DNA from: Microbacterium sp. MYb54
GTDB taxonomy: Bacteria > Actinomycetota > Actinomycetes > Actinomycetales > Microbacteriaceae
Assembly (NCBI RefSeq): GCF_002979515.1
Contig: NZ_PCPA01000006.1
Span: 124,001 to 188,000 of the forward strand
DNA: 64,000 bases
Direction: 5' to 3'
This document shows, piece after piece, positions 37,575-45,643 of this stretch. The position numbers and the translations under genes were made by a program. The notes beneath the pieces were generated by a model, which did no database searches, was not told the origin of the DNA, and saw nothing but the letters and a program-made list of their open reading frames with translations. Positions within the stretch are counted from its first letter, which is position 1. Each line of letters begins with the position of its first letter.

Positions 37575-37934
37575 GTGATCATCGGCACCGGCATCGACCT
37601 CGTGGACATCCCGCGATTCGAGCGGACGATGGCACGGACGCCACGACTGCGAGAGCGACTCTTCGCCCCGTCGGAGCGCGCTCTGCGACTCCCGTCGCTC
37701 GCGGCGCGCTACGCCGCCAAGGAGGCGCTGATCAAAGCGCTCGGCGGCTCGGACGGTGTGCACTGGACCGACATCGAGATCGCATCGGAGCCCTCGGGTC
37801 GCCCCCATTTCGTTCTCTCCGGCTCGACGGCAGCCGTCGTCCAGGAACGGGGAATCCTCACGCTTCATCTGACCCTCACTCACGATGCCGGCCTCGCCGC
37901 CGCGTTCGTCGTCGCCGAAGGAGCACCGCTGTGA
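37575..37934 (+). CDS. acpS: holo-[acyl-carrier-protein] synthase AcpS
   Basis: 119 residues. The family motif IIGTGIDLVDIPRFE at the start carries the metal Asp8, and the second motif RYAAKEALIKAL carries its Glu. It transfers phosphopantetheine from CoA to acyl carrier protein. The GTG start lies 6 bases after TAGGCT (37563-37568), again with a leaderless look. It overlaps alr by 4 bases. Confidence 0.96.
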   Translation: MIIGTGIDLVDIPRFERTMARTPRLRERLFAPSERALRLPSLAARYAAKEALIKALGGSDGVHWTDIEIASEPSGRPHFVLSGSTAAVVQERGILTLHLTLTHDAGLAAAFVVAEGAPL

Positions 37935-39037
37935 CCGTCCCGTTCCGTGAAGCGACCATCGACCTCGACGCGATCGCCGACAACGTGCGGCACTTCCGCC
38001 GGCTCACCGGCGTGGACGTGATCGCGATCGTCAAGGCCAACGCCTACGGACATGGAGCGGCTGCCGCTGCCGTCGCCGCGCTCTCCGCCGGTGCGACGCG
38101 CATCGGCGTCGCAGAGATCCCCGAGGCGCTCGAGCTGCGCAGGCAGGGCGTTCATGCCCCGATCATGGCGTGGCTGCACGCGCCGGGGGAGCGGTTCGAG
38201 CATGCCGCCGCGCAAGACATCGAGGTCGGGATCTCATCCTTCGACCAGCTCGAGGCAGCCGCCACGGCAGCCGCGGTCGACCGTCCGGTCGGCGTGCACC
38301 TGAAGTTCGAGACCGGACTGTCGCGCAACGGCATCGCCCCGGCGGACTGGGGGCGGGTGCTGGCCGAGGCCGCGCGTCTCGAGCGCATCGGACGCCTGCG
38401 CATCGTCGGACTCTTCAGCCACCTCTCCAACACCTCGGTGGAAGACGACAGAGCTGCGCTCGCGAAATTCCAGGAGGGGGTCGTGGCTGCGGAATCCTTC
38501 GGCATCCACCCGGAGATCCGGCACATCGCCGCCACTGCTGCGGCGATCGACCTGCCGGAGATGCGGCTCGACGCCGTGCGGATCGGTGTCGGGCTCTTCG
38601 GGCTGTCGCCGTTCGACGACCGCAGTTCCGCCGAGCTCGGGTTGCGCCCGGCGATGACGCTCCGTGGAGCGATCGCGGCCGTCCGTCGTGTTCCCGCCGG
38701 AACCGGCGTCTCCTACGGCTATGACCATCGCACTGACCGCGACACGACTCTGGTGCTCGTGCCGCTCGGCTACGCCGACGGTGTGCCGCGCAACGCCTCC
38801 GGCCGGCTTCCCGTCTCGATCGGCGGGCGCCGGTTCGTGAACGTCGGACGCATCGCGATGGATCAGTTCATCGTCGACGTCGGCGACACCCCGGTGTCGA
38901 TCGGCGACGAGGTCGTCTTGTTCGGTGATCCCACTCTCGGGGTGCCGTCCGCCGCAGACTGGGCGGACGCGGCAGACACCATCAACTACGAGATCGTGAC
39001 GCGCATCGGCCCGCGCGTACCCCGGCGGACCGTATGA
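37931..39037 (+). CDS. alr: alanine racemase
   Basis: 368 residues. The PLP lysine is Lys35 (AIVKANAYGHGA) and the catalytic tyrosine is about residue 262 (GVSYGYDHRT). It makes D-alanine for peptidoglycan. GTG start overlapping the acpS stop (GTGA). Confidence 0.97.
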   Translation: MTVPFREATIDLDAIADNVRHFRRLTGVDVIAIVKANAYGHGAAAAAVAALSAGATRIGVAEIPEALELRRQGVHAPIMAWLHAPGERFEHAAAQDIEVGISSFDQLEAAATAAAVDRPVGVHLKFETGLSRNGIAPADWGRVLAEAARLERIGRLRIVGLFSHLSNTSVEDDRAALAKFQEGVVAAESFGIHPEIRHIAATAAAIDLPEMRLDAVRIGVGLFGLSPFDDRSSAELGLRPAMTLRGAIAAVRRVPAGTGVSYGYDHRTDRDTTLVLVPLGYADGVPRNASGRLPVSIGGRRFVNVGRIAMDQFIVDVGDTPVSIGDEVVLFGDPTLGVPSAADWADAADTINYEIVTRIGPRVPRRTV

Positions 39038-39531
39038 GTGTCGATCCCGCTTTCCTCGGACGCCGGGAGATCGCGACCAGCGAGGCGATGGAGCAGCTCG
39101 GTCTTCGGATCGGCGAACAGCTGGAGCCCGGTGACCTCCTCATCCTCACCGGTCCTCTGGGAGCAGGTAAGACCACCTTCACCCGCGGACTCGCCGAGGG
39201 GCTCGGAGTGCGCGGCCCCGTGCAGAGCCCGACCTTCGTGATCGCCCGCACGCATCCGTCGCTGGTCGGCCGGGCGCCGCTCGTGCATGTCGACGCGTAT
39301 CGGCTCGGGTCGGCGGCAGAACTCGACGACCTCGATCTCGACCTCGAGCGCTCGGTCGTCGTGATCGAGTGGGGCCGTGGCATGGCGGAGGAGCTGGCCG
39401 ACTCCTGGTGGGACATCGAGCTCGAGCGCCCGATCGGCGCATCGGACCTCGACCCCTCGGAACTCGACCCCTCGGAACTCGATGCCGATGCACCGCGGAT
39501 CGTGACGATCGTGCGCGAGAGCATCTCATGA
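39034..39531 (+). CDS. tsaE: tRNA threonylcarbamoyladenosine biosynthesis ATPase TsaE
   Basis: 165 residues with Walker A GPLGAGKTT (40-48) and the conserved GPVQSPTFVI. It works with TsaB and TsaD to make t6A37 on tRNAs. ATG overlaps the alr stop. The C-terminal region has an in-frame duplication DLDPSELDPSEL (residues 138-149) from a 15-bp tandem repeat. Unlike the usual order, the next gene is not tsaB but a response regulator. Confidence 0.95.
   Translation: MSVDPAFLGRREIATSEAMEQLGLRIGEQLEPGDLLILTGPLGAGKTTFTRGLAEGLGVRGPVQSPTFVIARTHPSLVGRAPLVHVDAYRLGSAAELDDLDLDLERSVVVIEWGRGMAEELADSWWDIELERPIGASDLDPSELDPSELDADAPRIVTIVRESIS
39448..39477 (+). repeat. 15-bp perfect tandem duplication inside tsaE
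   Basis: CTCGACCCCTCGGAA occurs twice in a row (39448-39462 and 39463-39477), adding the five residues LDPSE a second time near the end of the protein, after the ATPase core. Confidence 0.9.
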
Positions 39532-40370
39532 CCCAAGGAGCGAACCCCGCGCTGGTCGCCGTGATCATCGAAGACGACTCCGACGTGCGGTCGCTGCTGG
39601 ACGAGGTCTTCCTCGCGGCAGGCTTCGAGACGATCCTCACCGGATCCGGGCTGGACGGGCTCGCGGCGATCGAAGAGCACCACCCGGTGATCACGACGCT
39701 CGACATCAACCTCCCCGGTATCGACGGGTTCGAGGTCGCGAAGCGCATCCGGCGGATCAGTGACACGTTCATCATCATGCTCTCCGCGCTGTCCGACGAG
39801 TCCGACGTCGTGCTCGGGCTCACCTCGGGAGCGGATGAGTATCTCGTGAAGCCGTTCCGGCCGCGCGAGCTCCGTGCCCGCATCGAGGCTCTGCTCCGGC
39901 GCCACCGGCTTCCGGATCCTCGCTTTCCCGGCACCGGTCTCCCCGAGGCCCAGGTCGCGGGACCGCGAGTCGCGGATGCCCTCCGGTCGGTGGCACACGC
40001 CGACCAGGCGCTGGATGGAGCCACTGTCCTCACCTGGCGGGGCCGAGTGCATCGGGACCTCAGCCTCGACCTCGACACGCGGATGGTCCTGATCGGACAG
40101 CGGCGGATCGACCTCACACCGACCGAGTTCGATCTGCTCGCGATGCTGCTCGAGGCCGGACTCCGGGTGTGCAGCAAAGCGGATCTCGCCCGCGGGCTGC
40201 GTGGCGCCCCCGAGGGGTCGAACGACTACGTGAGCGAGCCGGACAAACGGGCGATAGAGACGCACATCGCGAACCTGCGACGAAAACTCGGCGACAGCAC
40301 GACGCAGCCGCGGTATATCGAGACGGTGCGCGGCGTCGGCTATCGACTCACGTCGGCCGATGGTCCGTGA
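39528..40370 (+). CDS. response regulator, OmpR/PhoB-type
   Basis: 280 residues. The receiver domain has acidic residues EDD (15-17), phospho-acceptor Asp59 (LDINLPG), Ser/Thr switch in MLSALSD and Lys108 (LVKPF). A linker of about 60 residues, longer than usual, is followed by a winged helix with RRIDLTPTEFDLLAMLLEAG and the C-terminal VRGVGYRL. ATG overlaps the tsaE stop (ATGA), so it is translationally coupled to the housekeeping operon. The kinase is probably the one encoded at 40583. Confidence 0.93.
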   Translation: MTQGANPALVAVIIEDDSDVRSLLDEVFLAAGFETILTGSGLDGLAAIEEHHPVITTLDINLPGIDGFEVAKRIRRISDTFIIMLSALSDESDVVLGLTSGADEYLVKPFRPRELRARIEALLRRHRLPDPRFPGTGLPEAQVAGPRVADALRSVAHADQALDGATVLTWRGRVHRDLSLDLDTRMVLIGQRRIDLTPTEFDLLAMLLEAGLRVCSKADLARGLRGAPEGSNDYVSEPDKRAIETHIANLRRKLGDSTTQPRYIETVRGVGYRLTSADGP

Positions 40371-40382
40371 ACGCCGAGGGGC

Positions 40383-40481
40383 GGGACCGTGGTTCCCCAA
40401 CCACGGTCCCGGTTGCCTGCGAATCCCCACTCGCGTGGCCCCAGCGTCTGCGTTGTTCCCCAGTCGCAGTGTCGGCCCCCA
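40383..40481. repeat. array of five CCCCA motifs, several in hairpin loops
   Basis: The 212-bp gap between the response regulator and kinase genes holds CCCCA at 40395, 40425, 40439, 40458 and 40477. The first sits in the loop of a perfect 12-bp stem (GGGACCGTGGTT/AACCACGGTCCC, 40383-40410). The second is in GCGA-ATCCCCAC-TCGC (40419-40434). The fourth is in CTGCG-N12-CGCAG (40448-40469). Read on the minus strand the loops show TGGGGA. No gene is recognised here. The remaining bases 40482-40570 are probably the kinase promoter region. Confidence 0.6.
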
Positions 40482-40582
40482 CTCAGAATGCTAGGGGTGC
40501 GAGGTCGCCTGAAGAGCGGGCTCGAACGATCTTTGAGTAATCTTGCGGCAAAGCTGAGGTTCGACGGAGAGGGTGAGCGCTG

Positions 40583-42181
40583 ATGGTCCGCACCGTGTCT
40601 ATCTGGCGCTGGCAACTCGTCTTCACCGGCAGCATCGTGGCGATCGTCGTCATGCTCACCGCGTTCAAACCGGAGACCTTCGCGAACCAGCTCGTCGTCG
40701 CCGGTGCCGGTCTCGTGATCGTCACCACCCTCGTGACCCTGGCCGTGCCCTGGCATCGGCTCCCGCGCACCGCGGCGACCGTCGTGCCGCTCCTGGATGC
40801 ACTCGCGGTGGGGCTCACCACCAACGCCCCCGATCTCAGGCTCGGCTTCCTCTGGGTCTTCCCCGTCGTCTGGCTGGCCACGTACTTCACGATGCCCTGG
40901 GTTCTCGGCGGGATCGCCTTCATCAGCGCGACCCTCGTGCTGTTCGCCGACCAGAGCGGCACCCCGGCCGACATCCTGCTGCGGCTGCTCACCCTCGTGA
41001 TCACCCTGGGCTTCCTCGGCGTGACGGTCCGCATCGGCTCGCAGCGCTCCCGTGCCGCGCGCCGACTCCTGCAACGCCGTTCCGAGCAGGTCAACCGCGC
41101 AGCCGAACGTGCCGAGGCGAACCAGCACCGAGTCATCCAGATCGTCGATGCGCTGAGCATCGCGCTCGTCGTCGTCACGGCGGGCGGACGCATCCTCCAG
41201 ATGAACGACGCCTATCGGGCGCTTTACGGACGCGATCGCTTCGGCGCCGCGCTGCCCTCGGCCGCGGTCGAGTACGACGCCAGGCGCGGCACGGCTCTGC
41301 CGCCGTCGCGCACCTCGCTGGCCAGGGCCGCCGGCGGAGAGCAGCTGCATGCCGAGAGGGTGTGGCTGTTCGACGGCACGGGACAGTGGCGTGCGCTGGA
41401 GGTGAGCACGCAGCCGATGGCGAGCGTGGGAGAGGGTGAGGACATCACTCTCGTCGTGATCGATGATGTGACGGCACTGCTCGAGGTCGACGAGGAGAGG
41501 CGCACCTTCAACGCCGTCGTCTCCCATGAGCTGCGCAACCCCCTCACCGCGATCATCGGCCACGTCGAACTGCTCCGTGAGCGCGACGACCTCCCAGGGC
41601 GCGTGCCGGCGCAACTCGACATCATCGCGCACGCGGGCGAGCGCATGCAGGACCTGGTCGCGAGCATCCTGCAGCAGACGAGTCGCGCCGCTCAGGAGCC
41701 GTTCGCCCCCGTGGATCTGCGCGAGGTCGTCGAAGCGGCCGCAGCCTCGTATGCGCCGGTCATCTCGGGCAACAGGCAACAGCTCGAGATCGCAGGCGCT
41801 ACGAGTCTCGTGATCGCCGGTGACCCCTTCCGGCTGCGACAGGTGCTCGACAACCTTCTCAGCAACGCCGCCAAGTACACCGCGGCCGGCGGGCGCATCG
41901 ACGTCGGCCTCGACACCGCCAGCACCGGTCAGGCGCAGGTCACGATCGCCGACGACGGGTTCGGTATGACGCCGGAGGAGCTGTCACGCGTGTTCGAGCC
42001 GTACTTCCGCACGGAGAGCGCCGTGCGCGCCGGTATCAGCGGGACGGGGTTGGGCATGGGGATCGTGCGGGAGATCGTCGCCGCGCACGAGGGAAGCATC
42101 GACGTTGCCAGCGAGATCGGGGTCGGCACCCGCGTGACACTCCGCTTTCCGCCGCGTTCCCTCGAGGAGGTGCAGGCGTGA
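40583..42181 (+). CDS. membrane-bound sensor histidine kinase with PAS domain
   Basis: 532 residues. Five or six membrane helices (about 10-150), a PAS-like domain (190-300), a HisKA dimerisation domain with His315 (VVSHELRNPLTAIIGH) and an HATPase domain with N-box QVLDNLLSNAAKY and G-box GTGLGMGI. The signal is unknown; the membrane region may itself sense it. GAGAGGGTGAGC precedes the ATG. Presumed partner of the response regulator upstream; its stop overlaps the degenerate GGDEF gene. Confidence 0.93.
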   Translation: MVRTVSIWRWQLVFTGSIVAIVVMLTAFKPETFANQLVVAGAGLVIVTTLVTLAVPWHRLPRTAATVVPLLDALAVGLTTNAPDLRLGFLWVFPVVWLATYFTMPWVLGGIAFISATLVLFADQSGTPADILLRLLTLVITLGFLGVTVRIGSQRSRAARRLLQRRSEQVNRAAERAEANQHRVIQIVDALSIALVVVTAGGRILQMNDAYRALYGRDRFGAALPSAAVEYDARRGTALPPSRTSLARAAGGEQLHAERVWLFDGTGQWRALEVSTQPMASVGEGEDITLVVIDDVTALLEVDEERRTFNAVVSHELRNPLTAIIGHVELLRERDDLPGRVPAQLDIIAHAGERMQDLVASILQQTSRAAQEPFAPVDLREVVEAAAASYAPVISGNRQQLEIAGATSLVIAGDPFRLRQVLDNLLSNAAKYTAAGGRIDVGLDTASTGQAQVTIADDGFGMTPEELSRVFEPYFRTESAVRAGISGTGLGMGIVREIVAAHEGSIDVASEIGVGTRVTLRFPPRSLEEVQA

Positions 42182-43314
42182 GCCCTCTCGTTCCCGTCAA
42201 CGTCGACATCACCACGAGCATGGTGGCCGTCGTCACCGTGCTCACGGCCATGGTGATCGGCCTCGCCACACTCGCGCGCCCGAGCAGGGCGACCGTGACC
42301 TGGGGAGCGGCCTTCGGCCTGGGGATGCTGGGGGCCTACCTCTGGCTCGCGGGCCAGCAGACCGAGGAGCCGGTGCTGCGAGGGGCGGCATCCGCGCTGC
42401 TGCTGTGCTTCGAACCACTGGTCTGGATCGGCCTGCGGATGCATCTGGGGCGGCGGGCGCGCTGGTGGCCCGTCATCCTGTTCGTCCTGATCGCCCCCAC
42501 GCTCCTGGTGGCCACGGCCGGCAGCGGTTGGTACCTGCCCTCGTTCCAGCTCGTCTTCCTCGGAAGCGCCGTCTTCGCGGGGCTGGTGGCCTACGAGCTG
42601 CTGCGCGACAGGACGGCGGTCAGAGACATCGAGCTTCCGCTGGCTCTCGCCTCATGCGGCTTCGTCGTGGTCGCTGTCGTGAGCGCGGCATCCGCTCTGG
42701 TATCCGGTGGGGCCGGCACCGAGGCTCAGCTGAGTGCGCTGCGCGGGATGAACGCCGTCGGCACCGTGGTGGTGAGCACCTGCGCGGCCTTCACCCTGGT
42801 GCTGATGGTGCGGTCGGAGCAGAAGAAGAAAGACGCCGACGACATCGCGGACCGGGCACGTCGTCGGCTCCGCAAGGCCGAGGAGCAGAAGGACCTTCCA
42901 TGGTCGATCCTCGACATCCGCCTCGACGACCCCGAGGACCTCAGAGAGGCGTCGACGGGTTCGGCGTTCGCCCTTATCGTCGATCGGTTCCATCACGACA
43001 TCCAGGAGGCCCTCCCGGCGTCGGCAGACGCCGATCGGGTCGCTGACGGCCGCGCGATCGTCGTCATCCGCGGCGGCGACGAGTCGGTGCGCCACCACTT
43101 GCGCGAGATCCTGACGCGCATCTCGGTGATCGACAGAGAGACAACGGTGACGGGGATCAGGTCGTCTGCGAGTATCGGCTGGGCTACCGCATCGGTCGTC
43201 GGCTACGACTACGACGCGCTCGTGGCCGCTGCGGGCAGGGCGGCGGCCAGGGCGCGGGCTGCCGGCGGCGACCAGTGGAAGCGGGCCACGGCAGCGGATC
43301 TGACGCGCGTCTGA
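42178..43314 (+). CDS. membrane protein with degenerate GGDEF-like domain
   Basis: 378 residues, ATG-overlapping the kinase stop by four bases. Six or seven membrane helices fill residues 10-212. The cytoplasmic part from 235 follows the diguanylate cyclase pattern: SILDIRLDDPEDL (like the xLDxDxFK start), then RVADGRAIVVI (287-297) where RxGGDEFaVL is expected, then SIGWA (332-336, like SIGVA) and ARARAAGGDQ (like YxAKxxGRN). The active GGDEF residues are lost, so no cyclase activity is expected. A c-di-GMP or nucleotide-sensing role or simple scaffolding is inferred. Confidence 0.7.
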   Translation: MSPLVPVNVDITTSMVAVVTVLTAMVIGLATLARPSRATVTWGAAFGLGMLGAYLWLAGQQTEEPVLRGAASALLLCFEPLVWIGLRMHLGRRARWWPVILFVLIAPTLLVATAGSGWYLPSFQLVFLGSAVFAGLVAYELLRDRTAVRDIELPLALASCGFVVVAVVSAASALVSGGAGTEAQLSALRGMNAVGTVVVSTCAAFTLVLMVRSEQKKKDADDIADRARRRLRKAEEQKDLPWSILDIRLDDPEDLREASTGSAFALIVDRFHHDIQEALPASADADRVADGRAIVVIRGGDESVRHHLREILTRISVIDRETTVTGIRSSASIGWATASVVGYDYDALVAAAGRAAARARAAGGDQWKRATAADLTRV

Positions 43315-43326
43315 GACGCGCTGGGG

Positions 43327-43578
43327 CTACGAGGTACGGGTCTCGCGACTGCGTGCGAGGGCAGCGGCGATCGCGTCTTCCGCACCGGCACCGGTCTCGG
43401 CCGCAGCCGACACGTTCTCGGCGACGACCGCCTCGATGATCTCGGTCCGTTGGATACGCGTCTCGCGCGGCGCCTTCACACCGATCCGCACGCTGTCGCC
43501 CTTGATCTCGAGCAGCGTGATCTCGATGTCGCCGTCGATGCGTACGCTCTCACCGATCCGCCTCGTCAAAACCAGCAT
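43327..43578 (-). CDS. csrA: carbon storage/flagellin translation regulator CsrA
   Basis: 83 residues. The core MLVLTRRIGESVRIDGDIEITLLEIKGD...RIGVKAPRE is canonical; Arg44-type RNA-contact residues (RETRI) are present. It has a C-terminal extension of about 20 residues that is Ala/Glu-rich and absent from E. coli CsrA (61 residues). In Gram-positive flagellar operons CsrA represses flagellin translation and is held by FliW; no fliW is in the window. Four bases after flhA in the same direction. Confidence 0.95.
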   Translation of the reverse strand: MLVLTRRIGESVRIDGDIEITLLEIKGDSVRIGVKAPRETRIQRTEIIEAVVAENVSAAAETGAGAEDAIAAALARSRETRTS

Positions 43579-43582
43579 TCGT

Positions 43583-45643
43583 TCAGCCTAGTGCTGCCGG
43601 GACGACGCCGACCGCCGGCGCGGGGATGTCTCGCACCACTCCGACGGTCTCGATCGTGAGGGCTGCGGACGTCGCCTCCGTGTACGAGAGCACCGGAAGC
43701 CCATCGGTCTGGGCCGAGACCAGGCGGCGCACGGCCGGCCGCAGCGACGGGGCGCAGACCAGAACCGGCTCCCCGCCTTCACGCACCGAGGAGACGGCCT
43801 GCTTCACGGATTCGACCACGGCCTCCATGCGCTGCGGATCGAAGACGATCTGGGTGCCGTCGTCGCCGGGACGCAGGCTCTCGAGCATCGCCTGTTCGAG
43901 GAGCGGGTTGATCATCACCACGCGCAACGTGCCGGCTTCTGCGAACCGGGCGGCGATCGCGGGTCCGAGTGCGCCGCGGGCCGCCTCGATCAGGCCCTCG
44001 GGGTCGGTGGAGGTCCTGGCCCGCAGCGCGAGCGCTTCGTAGATGCGGCTGAGGTCGTTGATCGGCACGCGCTCCGCGAGAAGGCCCTGCAGCACGCGCT
44101 GGATCTCGGCCAGCGACAGGAGCGCCGGGGTGAGTTCTTCGACCGCGGCGGGGGAGACCTGCTTGAGGGCATCGGTGAGCTGGCGCACGTCTTCACGGCT
44201 GAGCAGGCGTGCGGCGTGCGCGTGGATCACGCTGGAGAGGTGCGTGATGATCACGCTCGCGCGGTCGATCACGGTGGCGCCGGAGAACTCGGCGCTGTGA
44301 CGCATCTCCATCGGGATCCATTTGCCTTCGAGCCCGAACACCGGATCGAGCGTCGCGCTGCCGGGAAGTGAATCGAGCCCCTGCCCCAGAGCGAGCACCG
44401 AGCCGACCGGTGCAGTGCCTCTGCCGGTCTCGACTCCGGCGATGCGGATGACGTAGGTCGACTGCGAGAGCTCGATGCTGTCGCGGGTGCGCACGGGCGG
44501 GGTGATGAGACCGAGATCGAGTGCGATCCGGCGACGGAGGGCCTTCACTCGTGCCAGCAGGTCGTCTGGGCCGCCGGTGACGAGGTCGACGATGTCGGGG
44601 GAGAGCAGGATCTCAAGCGGGTGCACCCGCATCTTCTCGATCAGCTCCTCCGGCTGATCGGTCGGTGCGACGGTCGGGCTCTGCGCCGCATCCGCCTCCT
44701 CGCGCTTCTGGTTCGCCTTGATGCGCTGTGCGATCAGCAGGAGCAGTGCGCCGATCGCGACGAACGGCAACATCGGCATGTGCGGGATGAGCGACATGAT
44801 GATCGCCGCGCATCCTGCGATGATCAACGCGTTGCGGGACTGGCCGAGCTGGGCCGATGCCGCGGTGCCCATCTCCGCCTCGGCCGTGGAGCGGGTGACG
44901 ATCATGCCGGTGGAGACGGCCATCAGGAGCGCAGGGATCTGCGTGACGAGTCCGTCGCCGATCGTGAGGAGGCTGTACGTGCTCACGGATTCATCGATCG
45001 TCATGCCGTGCTGCACGATGCCGATCGCGATGCCGCCGACGATATTGATGATGATGATGACGAGCCCGGCGATCGCGTCGCCCTTCACGAACTTGGAAGC
45101 ACCGTCCATGGCGCCGTAGAAGTCGGCCTCAGCGGCCACCTCGGCTCGGCGCTCCCTCGCCTCGGTGTCGGTGATGAGTCCCGCGTTGAGGTCGGCGTCG
45201 ATCGCCATCTGCTTACCGGGCATCGCGTCGAGAGTGAACCTGGCGCCGACCTCGGCGACTCTTTCGGCGCCCTTGGTCACGACGACGAACTGGATGACGA
45301 CGAGGATGAGGAACACGACGGCACCGATGATGAGCGAGCCGCCGACGGCGATCGCCCCGAACGCCTCGATCACCTGACCCGCGTACGCCTCGCCGAGCAC
45401 GAGACGGGTCGAAGCGACGTTGAGCCCCAGCCGGAACAGTGTCGCCACGAGCAGCAGCGAGGGGAACACCGAGAAGTCGAGCGGCTTCTTCACGAACATC
45501 GACGTCAGCAGGATCACGAGCGCGAACATGATGTTCAGGATGATGAGGATGTCGAGCAGGAACGGCGGGATCGGGACGACGAGCAGCATGATGATGCCCA
45601 CGACTCCGATCGGCACCATCAACTTGGTCAGCAGCGCTCTCAT
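43583..45643 (-). CDS. flhA: flagellar export apparatus protein FlhA
   Basis: 686 residues. Eight N-terminal membrane helices with the conserved PFLLDILIILNI stretch and the FHIPEP-type loop, then the large cytoplasmic domain (about 330-686) that docks chaperone-substrate complexes. The start at 45643 follows GGAGG by 5 bases. ATG overlaps the flhB stop. Export gate component energised by proton motive force. Confidence 0.97.
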   Translation of the reverse strand: MRALLTKLMVPIGVVGIIMLLVVPIPPFLLDILIILNIMFALVILLTSMFVKKPLDFSVFPSLLLVATLFRLGLNVASTRLVLGEAYAGQVIEAFGAIAVGGSLIIGAVVFLILVVIQFVVVTKGAERVAEVGARFTLDAMPGKQMAIDADLNAGLITDTEARERRAEVAAEADFYGAMDGASKFVKGDAIAGLVIIIINIVGGIAIGIVQHGMTIDESVSTYSLLTIGDGLVTQIPALLMAVSTGMIVTRSTAEAEMGTAASAQLGQSRNALIIAGCAAIIMSLIPHMPMLPFVAIGALLLLIAQRIKANQKREEADAAQSPTVAPTDQPEELIEKMRVHPLEILLSPDIVDLVTGGPDDLLARVKALRRRIALDLGLITPPVRTRDSIELSQSTYVIRIAGVETGRGTAPVGSVLALGQGLDSLPGSATLDPVFGLEGKWIPMEMRHSAEFSGATVIDRASVIITHLSSVIHAHAARLLSREDVRQLTDALKQVSPAAVEELTPALLSLAEIQRVLQGLLAERVPINDLSRIYEALALRARTSTDPEGLIEAARGALGPAIAARFAEAGTLRVVMINPLLEQAMLESLRPGDDGTQIVFDPQRMEAVVESVKQAVSSVREGGEPVLVCAPSLRPAVRRLVSAQTDGLPVLSYTEATSAALTIETVGVVRDIPAPAVGVVPAALG

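Noticed and set aside
35420..37609. 729-residue minus-strand frame opposite glmS
   Set aside because: Shadow of glmS; the glutaminase and SIS motifs are on the plus strand.
40389..40583. 64-residue frame MVPQPRSR... between response regulator and kinase
   Set aside because: It lies over the hairpin array; repeated VPQ residues come from the CCCCA repeats, with no ribosome site or known motif.
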